From assembly GCF_003597395.2 (NCBI RefSeq), contig NC_133770.1, forward strand, positions 84,420,851 to 84,484,850: 64,000 nt of DNA. Direction: 5' to 3'. This DNA comes from Chelonoidis abingdonii (taxonomy: Eukaryota > Chordata > Testudines > Testudinidae). Under the pieces are notes generated by a model. That model was given only the letters and a program-made list of their open reading frames with translations, was not told where the DNA came from and did not search any database. Positions within the stretch are counted from its first letter, which is position 1; each line of letters opens with the position of its first letter. Below are positions 13,201 to 26,125 of the stretch, piece after piece. A program made the translations under genes and the position numbers.

Positions 13201-15390
13201 GGTCTGTAGGGATGCAAGTAGTGGGTAAAATTTGGCCTTGAATGTTTTGATCTATTTTTATTATTATAAAAAATATTTAAAATCTGCCATTTGCCTGACG
13301 AGGTTCATTTGTGGCACACTGTAATGTGTCTGGCTGTTTAAGCCACTGTCACAGTCCCTCCTGAATAGCTCAGTGCACAGGGGGACTGCACTAACTGCAT
13401 CCTCAGCCCAGAGTGGAAGGGGGCAGGATGGAATCCCATGGGCACACGACAGGCGTAGTCCCTGCATTCTCTTGAGTTGTGGTTGACCCTTCAGAAAGGC
13501 TTTGCAAGCTGGGGGTGAAAGGTTTCTTCCATGCTGCATCAAAGGTCCAGCTATGGCATGCGTGTCAGCTTTCATTTTCTGCCAAAATATTATTTCAGGG
13601 CTTTTGTGGCCTGTTGTCAAACCATTAATGCTGCTTCACATGCAATCTTTTTGTGGCTGGATTTCCTTATGTTTATAAAAGGAAAAGAATAACAACATCC
13701 AACTTATGTACTAACCCAGTAGTTCACAACAGCTCCTTATTTAACACAACAATGCACTGTTACAACAGATTGTGTCTCTGCTTACATTGAGGTTTGATGT
13801 GTATAGATCATGGACCCATTAAATATCTGGCAGGTAACAGCTCCCGAAATAAACATCATCAGCCCTGGATGGTGTCTGCTCTCACTGTGTTGGAGACATC
13901 ATTCCTGAGCCTTGTCCTTGTATTGCAGTCAGCATGCCATGACTGCCAAATCCAGGCCAGGACTTAGGGACACTCGGTGTGGGGACACTAAGCAGCAGGG
14001 TCTGTGTTAGACAGTCTAGGAGCTGGAAAGCCAGAAAGGCCCACAGACTCAGAGCCTTAATAAACAGTCATCTTTGCATTTATTCATTACAACCAAGTTC
14101 TTCTGTGTCTTCTCTGCTAGGACAGATTGTACAGTTCTGATGGGCAGTTGCCTTCTGACATTTGCCCATCCCTTGTACATCTTAAGCCAGCTAGTGGTGC
14201 CCCATTAGCCCATGATGACCTCACTTTCCCTTAATGTCCATCTGTTCTACTATCCCCACTTTAGAAACACAGCGAAGACTTTCATCTTAAAAGATGACCT
14301 TTCCCTTCCCCCAATCACTAAGCAGGTCCCCCACTCTTTCTCTTCTGTTTGTTGGTATTATTACATTATATTTTTATTTTCAGCATGTATAAAGTTTTTA
14401 TAATGGAATTATCCTACTTTGCTCTGAAGGGCCTGTTGCTGGTTGCTTTATAAATAGCATTATTATATTTTTTAATGAAAGTGCTCTATGTTCACTGAAA
14501 GCCTGCACGCTAAATCTCCTTATTAATTTGTCTCTCTACCTGTCAGTGCTCTTGTATTAGTCCCATTAGCTTAAATGAGAGTTCTGTGCATGCACCTCAG
14601 GGAGCACAGCCCCATAAATATGCATGCCCAGTAATCCATTTTTAAAATGGAACAACATTGCTATTACAGTTAATATTTCAATACAGCCAAAATATAATGA
14701 GTTGGATTTTGCTCTGTTATGCTACTGCCACCCAGTTGATTTCAATGCACTGTAGTTGCATTATTGCGTGTAACATCTGTACACTTAGTCCACATTACGA
14801 ACTAAGCATTCTCAAAAGATCATTGTAAGGATAAAACTGCTGTTGAGTCCTCCTGATAGCACACAAATCATCTCCCACTTCTTGTTTTAGAAACAGGCTT
14901 AAAAAATGGCAGATTTTTTTTGGGAAGCCGTTTGGCCATCTCCATTTTCTTACCCTTGTGCTTCCCCACCTCCACCATCAAACATGTCATGTTGCTGCAT
15001 GGCTGCTGTCCCCTCTTCCTAGTGAGTTAAACTCGGTGTGGTGTCTTCTGCTGGAGCACTTCAGTTTCTTTCCTCGGTTTGCCAGAAGGGTCTGCTCAAG
15101 AGTTCTCGTCCCCTGGCTTTCTATAAGATGAGCACACAATGAACCTCCACAGTGCCCCTTGTAAGGTCAAGAAAATAGTACTGGAAACTGCAGGTGATGT
15201 GTTGTGATCACTGCCTCTGATTGGCTAAGGATGCACACATAGTTACCCAGTGCTAAATAGAACTGGCTGAAAAATGTTGAATTCCAAATTGTCAACAAAT
15301 GAAAGGACATTGTTTTTGACATATGGCTAGAATACCCTTTTTTTGCCTCATCTACTCTTGACTCTTTGTCTCATCCACTTGTCGCTTTTT
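10284..15390. other. Unique intronic sequence
   Basis: Mostly unique sequence with a few fragments resembling small foldback MITEs (for example near 10,330 and 10,870-10,940, and near 11,500-11,560). No exon or RNA gene is supported. Confidence 0.45.
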
Positions 15391-15470
15391 AAGGCCCTCA
15401 TTCCAATAAGGTACTTAAAGCAACTCACAGGCATAAAGTTAGTTAAGTCCTTGGCTAAATCAGGGCCTTC
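15391..15470. mobile_element. Small palindromic MITE
   Basis: The left end 'aaggccctcattcca' pairs with the inverted right end 'ggctaaatcagggccttc'. The inner part carries the 'cttaaagcaa/agttaagt' blocks of the same family as the neighbour at 15,511. Confidence 0.55.
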
Positions 15471-15510
15471 AACTGTGAGCTTCTGGAGTAGAGACTGTCA
15501 CGTACTATGG

Positions 15511-15640
15511 CTCCAATTCAGCAAAGTTTTTAAGCACTTGCTTAATTCCTTTTGAAGTAATGGGATTAAAACATGTACTGAGAATTAAGCACATGCTTAT
15601 GCTCTTAACTGACTGGGAATGGACAGCAGAATCAGGGCCC
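15511..15640. mobile_element. Palindromic MITE ('tcagcaaag...agcac..gcttaa' family)
   Basis: The left arm 'ctccaattcagcaaag' with 'taagcacttgcttaa' is mirrored by the right arm 'attaagcacatgctta' and 'cagaatcagggccc', with an 'aatgggatt' loop. It resembles a common amniote foldback family and is diverged. Confidence 0.6.
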
Positions 15641-16242
15641 ATACGTTTGTGCCTAGCGCAATGGGTCCTTGATCTATTTGAGGCCTGAAGATGCCACTGC
15701 AGTAAAAATGTTACATAATTATAATAAGAAGAACCAATGGACAAATTCTATAACAGCAGCACAATAATTTGCTAGCATAATTTTGATTGTGGTCTAGCCT
15801 GTGAGACTGAGTATGAAAGATAAGAACTGCAGCATCTGGCAGTAGACTGGGATGATCTGGCTGAGATCTAACAGACATTCCCTACAGTCAGCTTGGTAGA
15901 ATGCTTGACTGACCAATGTACCAAGTAGATAAAAACTGCCAAGGTGTCCCCTGATTTTCTAAAGAGCAGAGTCAACACGGCTGATATAGAAAAGAAGAAG
16001 ACCACAGTCCCAATCAGGGACATGCAGGACCTGCTAAAGTTATTTCCATGACCCGGACTTGGGAACTGCTGACTTGACCTGGGAAAATAACAATGGTTGT
16101 CTACAGTTAAGGTTGAGTTACAGTTTCCAGTCTCACCCGCACTTTTTAGCTGCTTGTAATTTCCTCAAACAAATTACATTTGGGATGTGTAGTTTCCATG
16201 CTTGGCCTCAGCCTTGAGAGGAATATTTTGGAAAGTCTCAGC

Positions 16243-16684
16243 CAGGGGTGGCCAATCTGAGCCTAAGAAGGAGCCAGAATTTACCAATGTACATTGCCAA
16301 AGAGCCACAGTAATACGTCATCATTCCCCCATCAGCTCTCTCCTCTGCTCTCAGTGCCTCCTGCCCACTGACAGCCCTGCCAATCAGCGTGTCCCCCTCC
16401 CTCCCCGCACCTCCTGATCAGCTGTTTTGTGGTGTGCACTAGGCTTGGGAGGGGGCAGGGAAGTGAGGGCACGTCAGACTTAGGGGAGGGGGCGGGAAGG
16501 GGTGGAGTGAGGGCAGGGTCTGGGGCAGAACCAGGGGTTGAGCAGTGAGCACCACCCCACCCCCGTCATATTGGAAAGTTGGCACCTGTAGCTGCAACCC
16601 TGGAGTCGGTGCCTATACAAGGAGCCGCATATTAACTTCTGAAGAGCCACATGTGGCTCCAGAGCCACAGGTTGGCCACTCCTG
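16243..16684. mobile_element. hAT MITE with perfect 8-bp target duplication
   Basis: 442 bp. The left end CAGGGGTGGCCAATCTGAG matches the inverted right end CAGGAGTGGCCAACCTGTG. The exact direct repeat GTCTCAGC sits at 16,235-16,242 and 16,685-16,692. The interior is G-rich and non-coding. This is one of the clearest insertion signatures in the window. Confidence 0.93.
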
Positions 16685-16692
16685 GTCTCAGC

Positions 16693-19384
16693 AAAATTAG
16701 TTTGGCTGTTTGTAAGTTATGTGGGCCTGAAAAGAAATCCACTTTGCTTACATGTTCTGACTGAAATGTTTGTGCTTACGTAGCTCAAAAAGAGCTGATG
16801 CTAGGACATTTGAACACAGCTCGTTTGATAATCCCTGGTAATGCAGTAAACAAGTCACATCTGAAAAAAATCAATTCAGTATTTTCAGAGTTATGAACAT
16901 TTACAGTCCAAGGCCAAGTTCTGTTCTGAAATACGCTAGTGCAACCACATCAAAACTCCATGGTGAGAGCAGGATTTGTCTTAGCATGTTTTGTACATAT
17001 TTATTAGGATATTTATTTTTCCCCCTAACATATTAAACAGAGGCAGAGAACAGAGCATGTCAATTTCATTCTGTGGAGAAAGCCAAATTCCATCTTTCAT
17101 TGTGGTCTGTAGGTTGGCGTATAAACGTAGGAATACAGTCTGTTTTCACAGCAGATATCTCAACAACGTCAATAGCAGGTTTGCACAAGGATCAGAGGCA
17201 GAATATGGCCCTTGGATAGTAAATAAATGTTATCATTATTTATTTAGTACTTTTTTGTTGCATTCAGCATCACTCAGTGAGAAAATACACTCACCCTGCT
17301 ATTTTTGCCTTTTATTTTTCTTCCTTTCCCATCTTCCTTTCTCCGTTTCTCTCCCTCTTCCCAGTCTTTATGTCCCTCCTATGCCCTTCTCTCTTCATTT
17401 TCTTCCTTACAGCAATTCCCACTACCTATGGGCTTCACTCTCATCACCTTCTCCATTCCATTTGCCACAGTAATCAGCAATTAAAAAATGTTTACATGAT
17501 AATGTCCTTTAGAGTTAACACCCTAGTGAGGTTAATGAAGGATGGGGGCCAGAAATTTATTTTTAAACAAAAAAAACAACAACCAAAAGCTTAGATTCTT
17601 CATAATCTGAATATGTCAGGTGGGACTGGATCTGGATTCTGATTGGGTATGTAACATTCCTGATTTAATTGATATTGTGGTTTCAGTCAAGCTGGGGACT
17701 TGCATAAAACTCCAGATGCCCTGGGGATATTAGCATGGCAATCTTCAGCAATACGCTTCTTCATCTGGAAATCAGTTGTTTGGTCCAGATTCATCATGTA
17801 GTAACTGCAAGTAAAAGATCAAGAAAAACAGATGTGTTAAAACTCCCAGTGTTCATGTCAGATCTTCAGAATCCAAAATTGTCCAGTTGCTGATTGAGAT
17901 CAGATTGTCATATACTGGACCATACCAACTTAAAATGAATAACAGATAAAGAGAAAAGAAGCTCATACTAATGCTAGACTCATTAAAAGAAACTCCCCTA
18001 AGGTGCAATCCCTCCCCAAGACAATGTGGTGCTGCTTTCTGTGCCAATGGCTAAATGGAGCAGTTTGGCCCTCAGTCGATGTGCTTCTCTTCTCTTGTTT
18101 TTCATTCTGGAGTGAATAAAGGTCAGAATATGTCAGCCTAGATTTTTAGCCAACCCGTTCTGAATTATTTTACCTTCTGTGCATTTCAATCAGGTGCTTT
18201 ACATTATTCAGATGTCGTATATCTGTGCTTGAATTGACCCTCGGTCACTCTGTGTGGGTGTGTTTAGGATGAATCATGGTTATAATTTTTGGCTTTACTT
18301 GGCATTGACAGGCGTACTTATAAAGGTATTTAGCCTTCATGAGCTCGATGATCCAGGTATTTTGTTTATGGTATTTTGCCATATGTATGTATGATGCCTC
18401 CCATATTAGACAATTTTGCCTGGAGGTCTGCAGTAGAATCTAGCAAAGAGTCTATCATGCAGCTTATCTTAGAGCTAATAAAATAGTGAGTGCAGCAGCA
18501 ATTATCTAGCTCATTCTTCTCCAGGATTTATGAGACTGGAAAATACTCATATACCATGGATATTTGAGACTACTTATCCATTTGCAGCATGTTTTGTTCC
18601 AGACTATAGAACATTATCTCTTATTCCAACCAGTGTCACTAGCATTGTTAAGTTCTGACAAACTAAAACTCCTATTGACTCTAATGGGAGGTGAATCTGG
18701 ATCTAGCTAAGTCATGCACTGCATTCTTCCTCAAAATTTTTCTAATTTATGTAATGAAAATTAATGAATGGAAATGAAATGTAAGAAGAAACAAAAACAA
18801 CCACCCCCGCCAAAAGGCCCAGCCAAGTTCCCCAAAGCTTTAATTGTAGTGGTCTTTTAAAAAATAAATTGATGTAAAGATTTCTTCTTTGGGCAAGAAA
18901 CATCTTCAGAATAATCTCACACACATCACTGGAAGGGACATAAATGCTAAGCCCTCAGGCAGATGCCAAGGTTAAACCTGAAGAACTGGTTGGCATAAGT
19001 GCCATTAATAACTCCTCTCTTCTGAAAGTCAAGACTGATTATATCCATTCCTACAAATGAGTGGGTGATGCATTTTTTTAAAAAATGCAGATTATGATTG
19101 GTTATTTCCCCCCAAAAAACACAGAAACGTTATCCAGCATTTCCTACCCAGTCCCAGTCATTCATGGTAATCAGTGTGTTTCTGTAAGGCTGTTCACTCA
19201 ACAGCACTTTGTTAGGAGTAGGGGGGTAGGAAGAGCACATGTTGACATGCTCCTGTTAATGAATTATGCCACAGTTATTGCACTCATGATTTTCCACCAT
19301 TAAAATTATTGCTCTTCAATTCGGGCTTTAAATGTGTTGTACAGATGTTATGGAGCACTTGGCTTTGCAATTTTCCAAATACTT
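16693..19384. other. Unique intronic sequence
   Basis: No exon, RNA gene or clear transposon. The 160-residue frame at 16,991-17,473 is pyrimidine-rich low complexity at its end and resembles no family. Confidence 0.45.
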
Positions 19385-19470
19385 GAGCCAGCTCCTCAGC
19401 TGGTCAAAATTTGCACTGCTCCATTAATTTCAATTGCACAGACTGACTTACTCCTGCTGAGGATTTGATT
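19385..19470. mobile_element. Small palindromic MITE
   Basis: 'gagccagctcctcagctgg' at the left is mirrored by 'cctgctgaggatttgattc' at the right, around a 'ccattaatttcaat' loop. Confidence 0.5.
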
Positions 19471-19592
19471 CATTGTTTAAAAGGACTGGTGGTAAGGTGG
19501 TAGAGTGGGTTACCTAGACCAGCAACTAAAATCAAAAAGACTACACTGGAGCCGCTCATTCCACCACCCTTTGGGGATGCCGGGACAAATGA

Positions 19593-20684
19593 GGCCAGGT
19601 CTACACTGCGACTTTAAATCGGTTTAATGGCCGATATACCGATTTAACGCTGTACCCGTTCACACGACGTCATCATTAATATCGAGTTAAACGGCTCCTT
19701 AAATCGATTTCGGAACTCCTCCCAAACGAGAGGAGTAGCGCTAAATTCGATAGTGATAACTCGGATTAGGGTTCGTGTGGACGGAAATCGACGTTATTGG
19801 CCTCCGGGCGGCATCCCAGAGTGCAGCACTGACCGCTCTGGACAGCAATCTGAACTCGGATGCAGCGGGCAGGTAAACAGGAAAAGCCCCGCGAACTTTT
19901 GAATTACATTTCCTGCTTGTCCAGCGTGGAGCTCTGATCAGCACGGCTGGCGATGCAGTTTGAAATCGAAAAAGAGCTCCAGCATAGACCGTACGGGAGA
20001 TACTAGGTCTGATCGCTGTATGGGGAGACAAATCTGTTGTATCCAGCTCCGTTACAGAACACGAAATGCCAAAGCGTTTGAATAAAAAACTCCAGGATAC
20101 ACAGCGCTGCGTGACAAGCGTAACGGGAAGCCAGAGACTCAAATGGACGCTCATGAAGGGAGGGAGGGGGTACTGAGGACTCCAGCTATCCCACAGTCCA
20201 CAGCAGTCTCTGAAAATTATTTGCATTCTTGGCTGAGCTCCCAATGTCTGTAGGTTCAAACACAGTGTCTGGCGTGGTTCAGGGAACAGCTCCTCAGTTT
20301 ATTTCCCCCCACCACCACGCGAAAAAAAAAAGGGAAAGATTGCTGTGCTATGGCGTTTGCTCAATGCACTCCGCGAAAAAGGCGCCAAAGGGTTGTCTGC
20401 TGCCTTCACAAAGGGAGGGGTGAGGCTGTACCCAGCACCACCCGGGGCAATGTTTTCTGCCCCATCAGGCACTGTGCTCTCAACCCGGAAGTGGGAACTA
20501 TGGGATAGCTGAGGAACAGCTACCCACAGTGCACCGCTCCTGAAATCGATGGTAGCTTTGGACCATGGACGCAAACAATCGATTTCGTGATCCCACTGTG
20601 GACGCGCTAAACCGATTTTATTAGATCTGTTTTGTAATATCGGTTTAAGCTAATTCGAAATAGTCGTGCAGTGTAGACGTACCC
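19593..20684 (-). mobile_element. PIF/Harbinger non-autonomous element, copy 1
   Basis: 1,092 bp with outer ends 'ggccaggtctacactgc' and, inverted, 'gggtacgtctacactgc'. The 3-bp direct repeat TGA flanks it at 19,590-19,592 and 20,685-20,687. A 3-bp TNA target and GG-starting ends point to PIF/Harbinger. It is the inverted and nearly identical partner of 26,178-27,270. It contains repeated 'ctgtgggata' motifs. No transposase catalytic domain is visible. It abuts a CR1 fragment on its right. The minus strand is given only to mark orientation opposite to copy 2. Confidence 0.88.
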
Positions 20685-20687
20685 TGA

Positions 20688-21275
20688 GACGCAAGTGCAA
20701 CATTGTGGCCAAAAGGGCTAATGCAGTCCTTGGATGCATGAACAGGAGAATCTCGCCCACGGCTGGAATACTGTGTCCAGTTCTGGTGTCCACAATTCAA
20801 GAAGGATGTTGATAAATTGGAGAGGGAGAAGAGCTGTGAGAATGATTAAAGGATTAGAAAACCTGTTTTATAGTGATAGATTCAAGCAGCTTAATCTACT
20901 TATTTTAACAAAGAGAGCAATAAGGGGTGACCTGTTACAGTCTATAATTACCTACTTGGAGAGCAAATATTTAATAATGGGCTCTTCAGTCTAGTGAAGA
21001 AGGTATAACACAATCTAATGGCTGGAGGCTGAAGCTAGACAAATTCATACTGGAAATAAAGCATAAACGTTCAGCAGGCAGAGTGAAAAAGCATTGGAAC
21101 AACTTACCTAGGGTCAGGGTGGAGTCTCCATCACTGACAATGAACAGTTCTTCTAAAGGATCTGCTCTGGGAAATATCTGGAGGAAGTTCTATGGCCTGT
21201 GCTATACAGGAGGTCCGACTAGGTACTCACAGTGGTCTCTTCTGGCATTGGAATCTGAGTCTATGAATCTGAGCC
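20688..21275 (+). mobile_element. CR1 LINE 3' fragment
   Basis: Contains the CR1 3' ORF2 block (reading as 'RRAVRMIKGLENLFYSDR' near 20,850) and the tail 'ctggcattggaatctgagtc' then 'tatgaatctgag'. It is truncated at the left, where Harbinger copy 1 is inserted. Confidence 0.85.
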
Positions 21276-21417
21276 TCCTACCTGTTTGTAATGCCACATG
21301 CTACTGGAGGATATAGACCCTGCTTCCTCTCTACACTTCCCTTTCTGTTTTGTCCAACAGAATTTAAAAGTAAATGGTAATTTTTCTATGAGTTTTTCAA
21401 GCCATCCCCTAGTATTT

Positions 21418-21582
21418 AACACATCTCTACAACACGAACTCGGATATAACGCGGTAAAAGCAGCACTCCAGGAGGCAGGGCTGTGCACTCCGGTGGATCA
21501 AAGCAAGTTTGATATAATGCGGTTTCACCTATAATGTGGTAAGATTTTTGGGCTCCTGTTATATCAGGGTAGAGGTGTAATT
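21418..21582. mobile_element. Mariner/Tigger-like MITE
   Basis: Subterminal 'cggatataacgcggtaaa' and 'ataatgcggtttcacct', and the right end 'atatcagggtagaggtgta', are typical of a chelonian mariner-like family with inverted 'acacctctaccc' ends. The left end ('acacatctctac') is diverged. A TA target is possible, but the exact duplication is unclear. Confidence 0.6.
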
Positions 21583-22288
21583 ATATTCCTCTATAGAATT
21601 CCATAGGGCAATTTAAAAATGTTATAGCAAAGATATGAGTCACTTTTAAATTCTACAGGTTTTAAAGAATAATGTCAATAGATCCCTATTGGTTTCATCC
21701 CTAGGAAATTCTATAGGATTCTTCCAAAATGACCCCTAGACACTAGCACGCCGAATGGAGCAAGACTATTCCCTTCCTCATCCCCATAGCTGGTCATGCA
21801 CGGATGGGGGGGTAGTGTCTTGCACAATTAGTGTAGCTGCTGTGCCACTGGGAGCAACTCAGACAAATCTATGCTGTGTCAGCCACACTTGAGTGCATCA
21901 GACACACAATCCACAGTCTTATGGTGAAACATTTTTCTTTCCAAGCCTTTATCCTGGAGCACAAGTTAGAACAAAGTAAGAGTTTTTACATAAACATGTC
22001 AAACAGCAAAAGGGCAGCTCTGGCTATCCCCTAGCGCTCTAGCAACAAGGAATGGTGCAGTGTGGCGCCCGTTCAGAGCTGCCAAATGGTTGTGCCCATC
22101 TGTGCACATCTCTCACTGGTGAGAAGTCACTGATTTCCCTATCAGAGCTGCTCTATCTTACACTTGGCTGCTTATTGTCCCAAGGGGCTGTTTCAGCAAC
22201 CAAGAACTGCTGGAGCGCAACCCTCTCCAGCTACACTGTTTCCTCCCAGCCACATCTCTGGCACACACTGGGCATCAGGTGATCTGCC
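21583..22288. other. Intronic sequence without recognised features
   Basis: No exon or transposon boundary seen between the mariner-like element and the large Harbinger element. Confidence 0.45.
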
Positions 22289-22291
22289 TCA

Positions 22292-24322
22292 GGGTATGTC
22301 TACACTACGGGATTATTCTGATTTTACATAAACCGGTTTTGTAAAACAGATTGTATAAAGTAGAGTGCATGCAGCCACACTAAGCACATTAATTTGGCGG
22401 TTTGCGTCCATGTATCAAGGCTAGCGTCGATTTCCGGAGCGTTGCACTGTGGATAGCTNNNNNNNNNNNNNNNNNNNNNNNNNNNNNNNNNNNNNNNNNN
22501 NNNNNNNNNNNNNNNNNNNNNNNNNNNNNNNNNNNNNNNNNNNNNNNNNNNNNNNNNNNNNNNNNNNNNNNNNNNNNNNNNNNNNNNNNNNNNNNNNNNN
22601 NNNNNNNNNNNNNNNNNNNNNNNNNNNNNNNNNNNNNNNNNNNNNNNNNNNNNNNNNNNNNNNNNNNNNNNNNNNNNNNNNNNNNNNNNNNNNNNNNNNN
22701 NNNNNNNNNNNNNNNNNNNNNNNNNNNNNNNNNNNNNNNNNNNNNNNNNNNNNNNNNNNNNNNNNNNNNNNNNNNNNACGGTCCGAGCTATCCATAACGT
22801 TCCCCGCAGTCCCCCGCCCAGAATCGGTAGATCCCCAGCAAAAACAGGTCGCGGTACGGTAAGAGTCGCACTCAATCCGTCCTCATGAAAACAAGGGCGA
22901 AACAATCAGTTTGCACACCTTTGTCCCTGGAGCCCTGCAGATGCCATAATGGCAACGCAGGAGCCTGTTGCTTTCTTGTACCGGATGTAGTGACGGCTGA
23001 CAACGCGTACGCAGTGCTACAAGAGCATTCATTTCTCCGCAGTTCTCCCGCCATTGCTTTGGGTTGAGATCCATGCAAACGTGCGCGGGTGATTTCTGGG
23101 AAATGTCGTCACTCAATCATTCCTTTCATGCAGAGGCGACAATTCATTTCGCACCTTTTTCCTGGATTGCTCTGCATGATGCCCTAGCGTGGACAGCATG
23201 GAGCCTGTTTTGCCTTTTGTCATTGTTCACCGTTGTTACTGGATGCTGCTGACCGAGCGTCTGCAGTGGCTACACAGCCAGCATTCATTTCCAGTTGCTA
23301 TGATGAAGACGGTTACCAGCCGTTCTGTACCATCTGCCGGGAATGACCGGGAGTCATTCCCATTTTTACCCAGGTGCCCCCGCCCAACCTCACCGAGACC
23401 AGCCAGGAGCACTCATGGGCTGATGACGATGATGGACAGTAGTTATATTGTACCGTCTGCCACTGGGAAGGGGATGCTGGTGGTCAGTGCTTCAGCACCC
23501 CGTCTACCAGCAGCATGCAGTAGACATAGGGTGACACTGAAAAAAGGCGAGAAACTTTTTTTTCCCTTTTCTTTTGGGGGAGGGAGAAAGGGTGTAAATT
23601 GACGAGATATACCCTGAAACACCCGGGAAAATGTTTTTGACCCTTCAGCCATTGGGAGCTCAGCCAACAATGCAAATGCTTTTCGGAGACTGTGGGGACT
23701 GTGGGATAGCTGGAGTCCTCAGTACCCCCTCCCTCCCTCCATGAGCGTCCATTTGATTCTTTGGCTTTCCGTTACGCTTGTCACGCAGCACTGTGCTGTG
23801 ACCTCTTTCTATCATAGCCTGGAGATTTTTTCAAATGCTTTGTCATTTCATCTTCTGTAATGGAGCTCTGATAGAACAGATTTGTCTCCTCATACAGCAG
23901 TCAGATCCAGTATCTCCCGTACGGTCCATGCTGGAGCTCTTTTTGGATTTGGGACTGCATTGCCACTAGTGCTGATCAGAGCTCCATGCTGAGCAAACAG
24001 GAAATGAAATTCAAAAGTTCGCGGGGCTTTTCCTGTCTACCTGGCCAGTGCATCTGAGTTCAAATTGCTTTCCAGAGTGGTCACAATGGTGCACTGTGGG
24101 ATACCGCCCGGAGGACAATACCGTCGATTTGCAGCCACACTGACCCTAATCTGACATGGCAATACCGATTTCAGCGCTACTCCTCTCGTCGGGGAGGAGT
24201 ACAGAAATCGGTTTAAAGAGCCCTTGATATCGATATAAAGGGCCTCATTGTGTGTATGGGTGCAGGGTTAAATCGGTTTAACGCTGCTAAATTCGGTTTA
24301 AATGCGTAGTGTAGACCAGTCC
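22292..24322 (+). mobile_element. PIF/Harbinger element, older 2-kb relative, with assembly gap
   Basis: The left end 'gggtatgtctacactacggg' and right end 'gtagtgtagaccagtcc' are flanked by the 3-bp direct repeat TCA (22,289-22,291 and 24,323-24,325). It shares internal blocks with copies 1 and 2, for example 'caaaagttcgcggggctttt' near 24,014 and the 'catgagcgtccatttga' block near 23,740. It is more diverged and carries about 0.9 kb of extra sequence. Part of it (22,459-22,777) is unsequenced. No clear transposase reading frame is left. Confidence 0.82.
22459..22777. other. Assembly gap (319 N)
   Basis: A run of N inside the Harbinger element. All open frames that cross it are artefacts of translating N. 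Confidence 0.99.
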
Positions 24323-24325
24323 TCA

Positions 24326-25917
24326 GTGTGGCATTGAGCTGTTAAGATAGCTGTACCTTATCTGGAGAATTCCCTTACATCAGGGGAATTTTCTCTGGGT
24401 GACTGCATCCATGGGCTTTGTTTAAAACCGTCTAAAGGAGCTGTAAGGCAGTGAAGAATCTAGTTTTCCATTAATAAAAGTTTCACTTCCAGATTCTCAT
24501 GCACTAGCAGAAGGTCATGTGTTTGGACTGCAGGGTAATGTTTAATTTCATACCTTCATCCGTCAACTGTTTTCATTTAAATTTTAAAAATAATTCATAG
24601 AAATGTTTTTAGCTGGATCAGGTTATTTAACTGCACTTGGCAGAGGTATCACATCTAGAATGTTTTTGTTCAACTGTTTTTGTGCACAAAAAGATCTTAA
24701 ACACTTTCTCTGACTCAGAAATGGCTGAATGAATTTTCCTTACATTCCTCCTTCTCCACCCGCAAATCCTCCTGACGTATCACATCTGGACAGAGTACAA
24801 CCATAGCAAGTTTCAGCTCACACTATTATCATGACAGTTGTGAGTCTGTTGAAAACACAAGGTTATTATGGATGTCATAATCTTAGCCATCACTTCAACT
24901 ATAGGTAATATTAACTATAGCTTTCACACAACTAGTAAACTCTGCCATATATATTTTGTAATATGATTGAAAGATTTCACACATAAAAAGATGTTACAGG
25001 GATAAGTGGTTGAGAAACAAATTAGGTTAGCTAATCTGCTCTAAAGTAAAAGAATGAGGCTGGATCTTGTTTTCCACTACATGGTGCGTGCCATATAGCT
25101 TGGCAAATCAGTTACTGCCTTTGACACATGCATGCTCAGCAGATGATTTTTCAAGATACGCTCTGAAAAACCCAATTGGCCAAAAACAAGCCCTGGTGAA
25201 AACAGAAACCTTCAATTGCCTTCTTACACTAAGGCTGAATTTGACCCAAGGAAACTAATAATCTATACAGTTGGAGACTCTGTAAAAAGGTCCTGGGCTA
25301 CTGCCAATGAAATGAGACACTTCTGTCTTGCTAAATGTATTTTTTCATAATTATCAGCATATGGAACTGAATTGTGCAAAGGCCCTTAATGATGAGTCTC
25401 CTCTTCTGTCCATGCAATAAAACACTGTTCACAGAAAGCATTCATTTATACAGAGGCATAATTTCACATGGGGCCTCTAGCAAGGGATGGTTTATGGTGT
25501 AAGTAAGTATACAGTGTTCATCAGTAACTCTCATGTGCAAACTGCAGCATCTTGTTGGGGACAAATCACTACCTAGTGTTCCTGTTTCATTTTTTTCCTC
25601 TTTATGTTTTATTTCCCAGCTGACAAATATCTCAGACCCAAGGTCACCGTAAGGAAATAATTGTAATGCGATAGAAACGTCGCAGTAGGTGCTGCTGTGC
25701 TTCTGGCAGTGTAACTGACAGTGAGCGAATGTGCAGGAACAGCTCCCAACAGGGAAACTTTCAATAAATACACAGTAAATAGAGCAAAACACCAGAAGCA
25801 GAATAGGAAAGAGACATATCTGCATGAGGAATGTGTTACATATAACACCACACACTACTGGTAGTTTGTCTGTAAGGGAGTAGTTACACCGTTCCCTTTC
25901 CACTCACAATGCCCCAA
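24326..25917. other. Unique intronic sequence
   Basis: No exon, RNA gene or transposon recognised. The antisense frames at 25,442-25,903 show no family features. Confidence 0.45.
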
Positions 25918-25918
25918 C

Positions 25919-26034
25919 TGGGCCCACCTTCGGGAAGGTATTAATCACATGTACGGCTTTAAGCACGTGTATAGTTCCATTGAGGTGACTGAGACTCTTC
26001 ACTTGCTTAAGTAACTCATTGAATCAGGGTCCCA
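25919..26034. mobile_element. Palindromic MITE, same family as 15,511-15,640
   Basis: The left 'gggcccacc...taatcacatg..ggctttaagcac' is mirrored by the right 'cacttgcttaag..actcattgaatcagggtccc'. Diverged. Confidence 0.5.
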
Positions 26035-26125
26035 AAACCTTTATTTAAGAAGTTAAAATATTTAGGGCCACATTCAGATCCTGTTGAAAACAGTGGGCTA
26101 GATTTTGACCTTAGCTACAACACTC

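Noticed and set aside
16991..17473. 160-residue open frame
   Set aside because: Pyrimidine-rich end, no family similarity, no splice sites that fit TMEM108.
19741..20259. 172-residue open frame shared by Harbinger copies 1 and 2
   Set aside because: Its conservation follows from the two copies being nearly identical DNA. It has no transposase motifs and overlaps the subterminal repeats, so I do not call it a gene.
22324..22905. Frames of 124-193 residues around 22.4-22.9 kb
   Set aside because: They consist mostly of X from the 319-base assembly gap.
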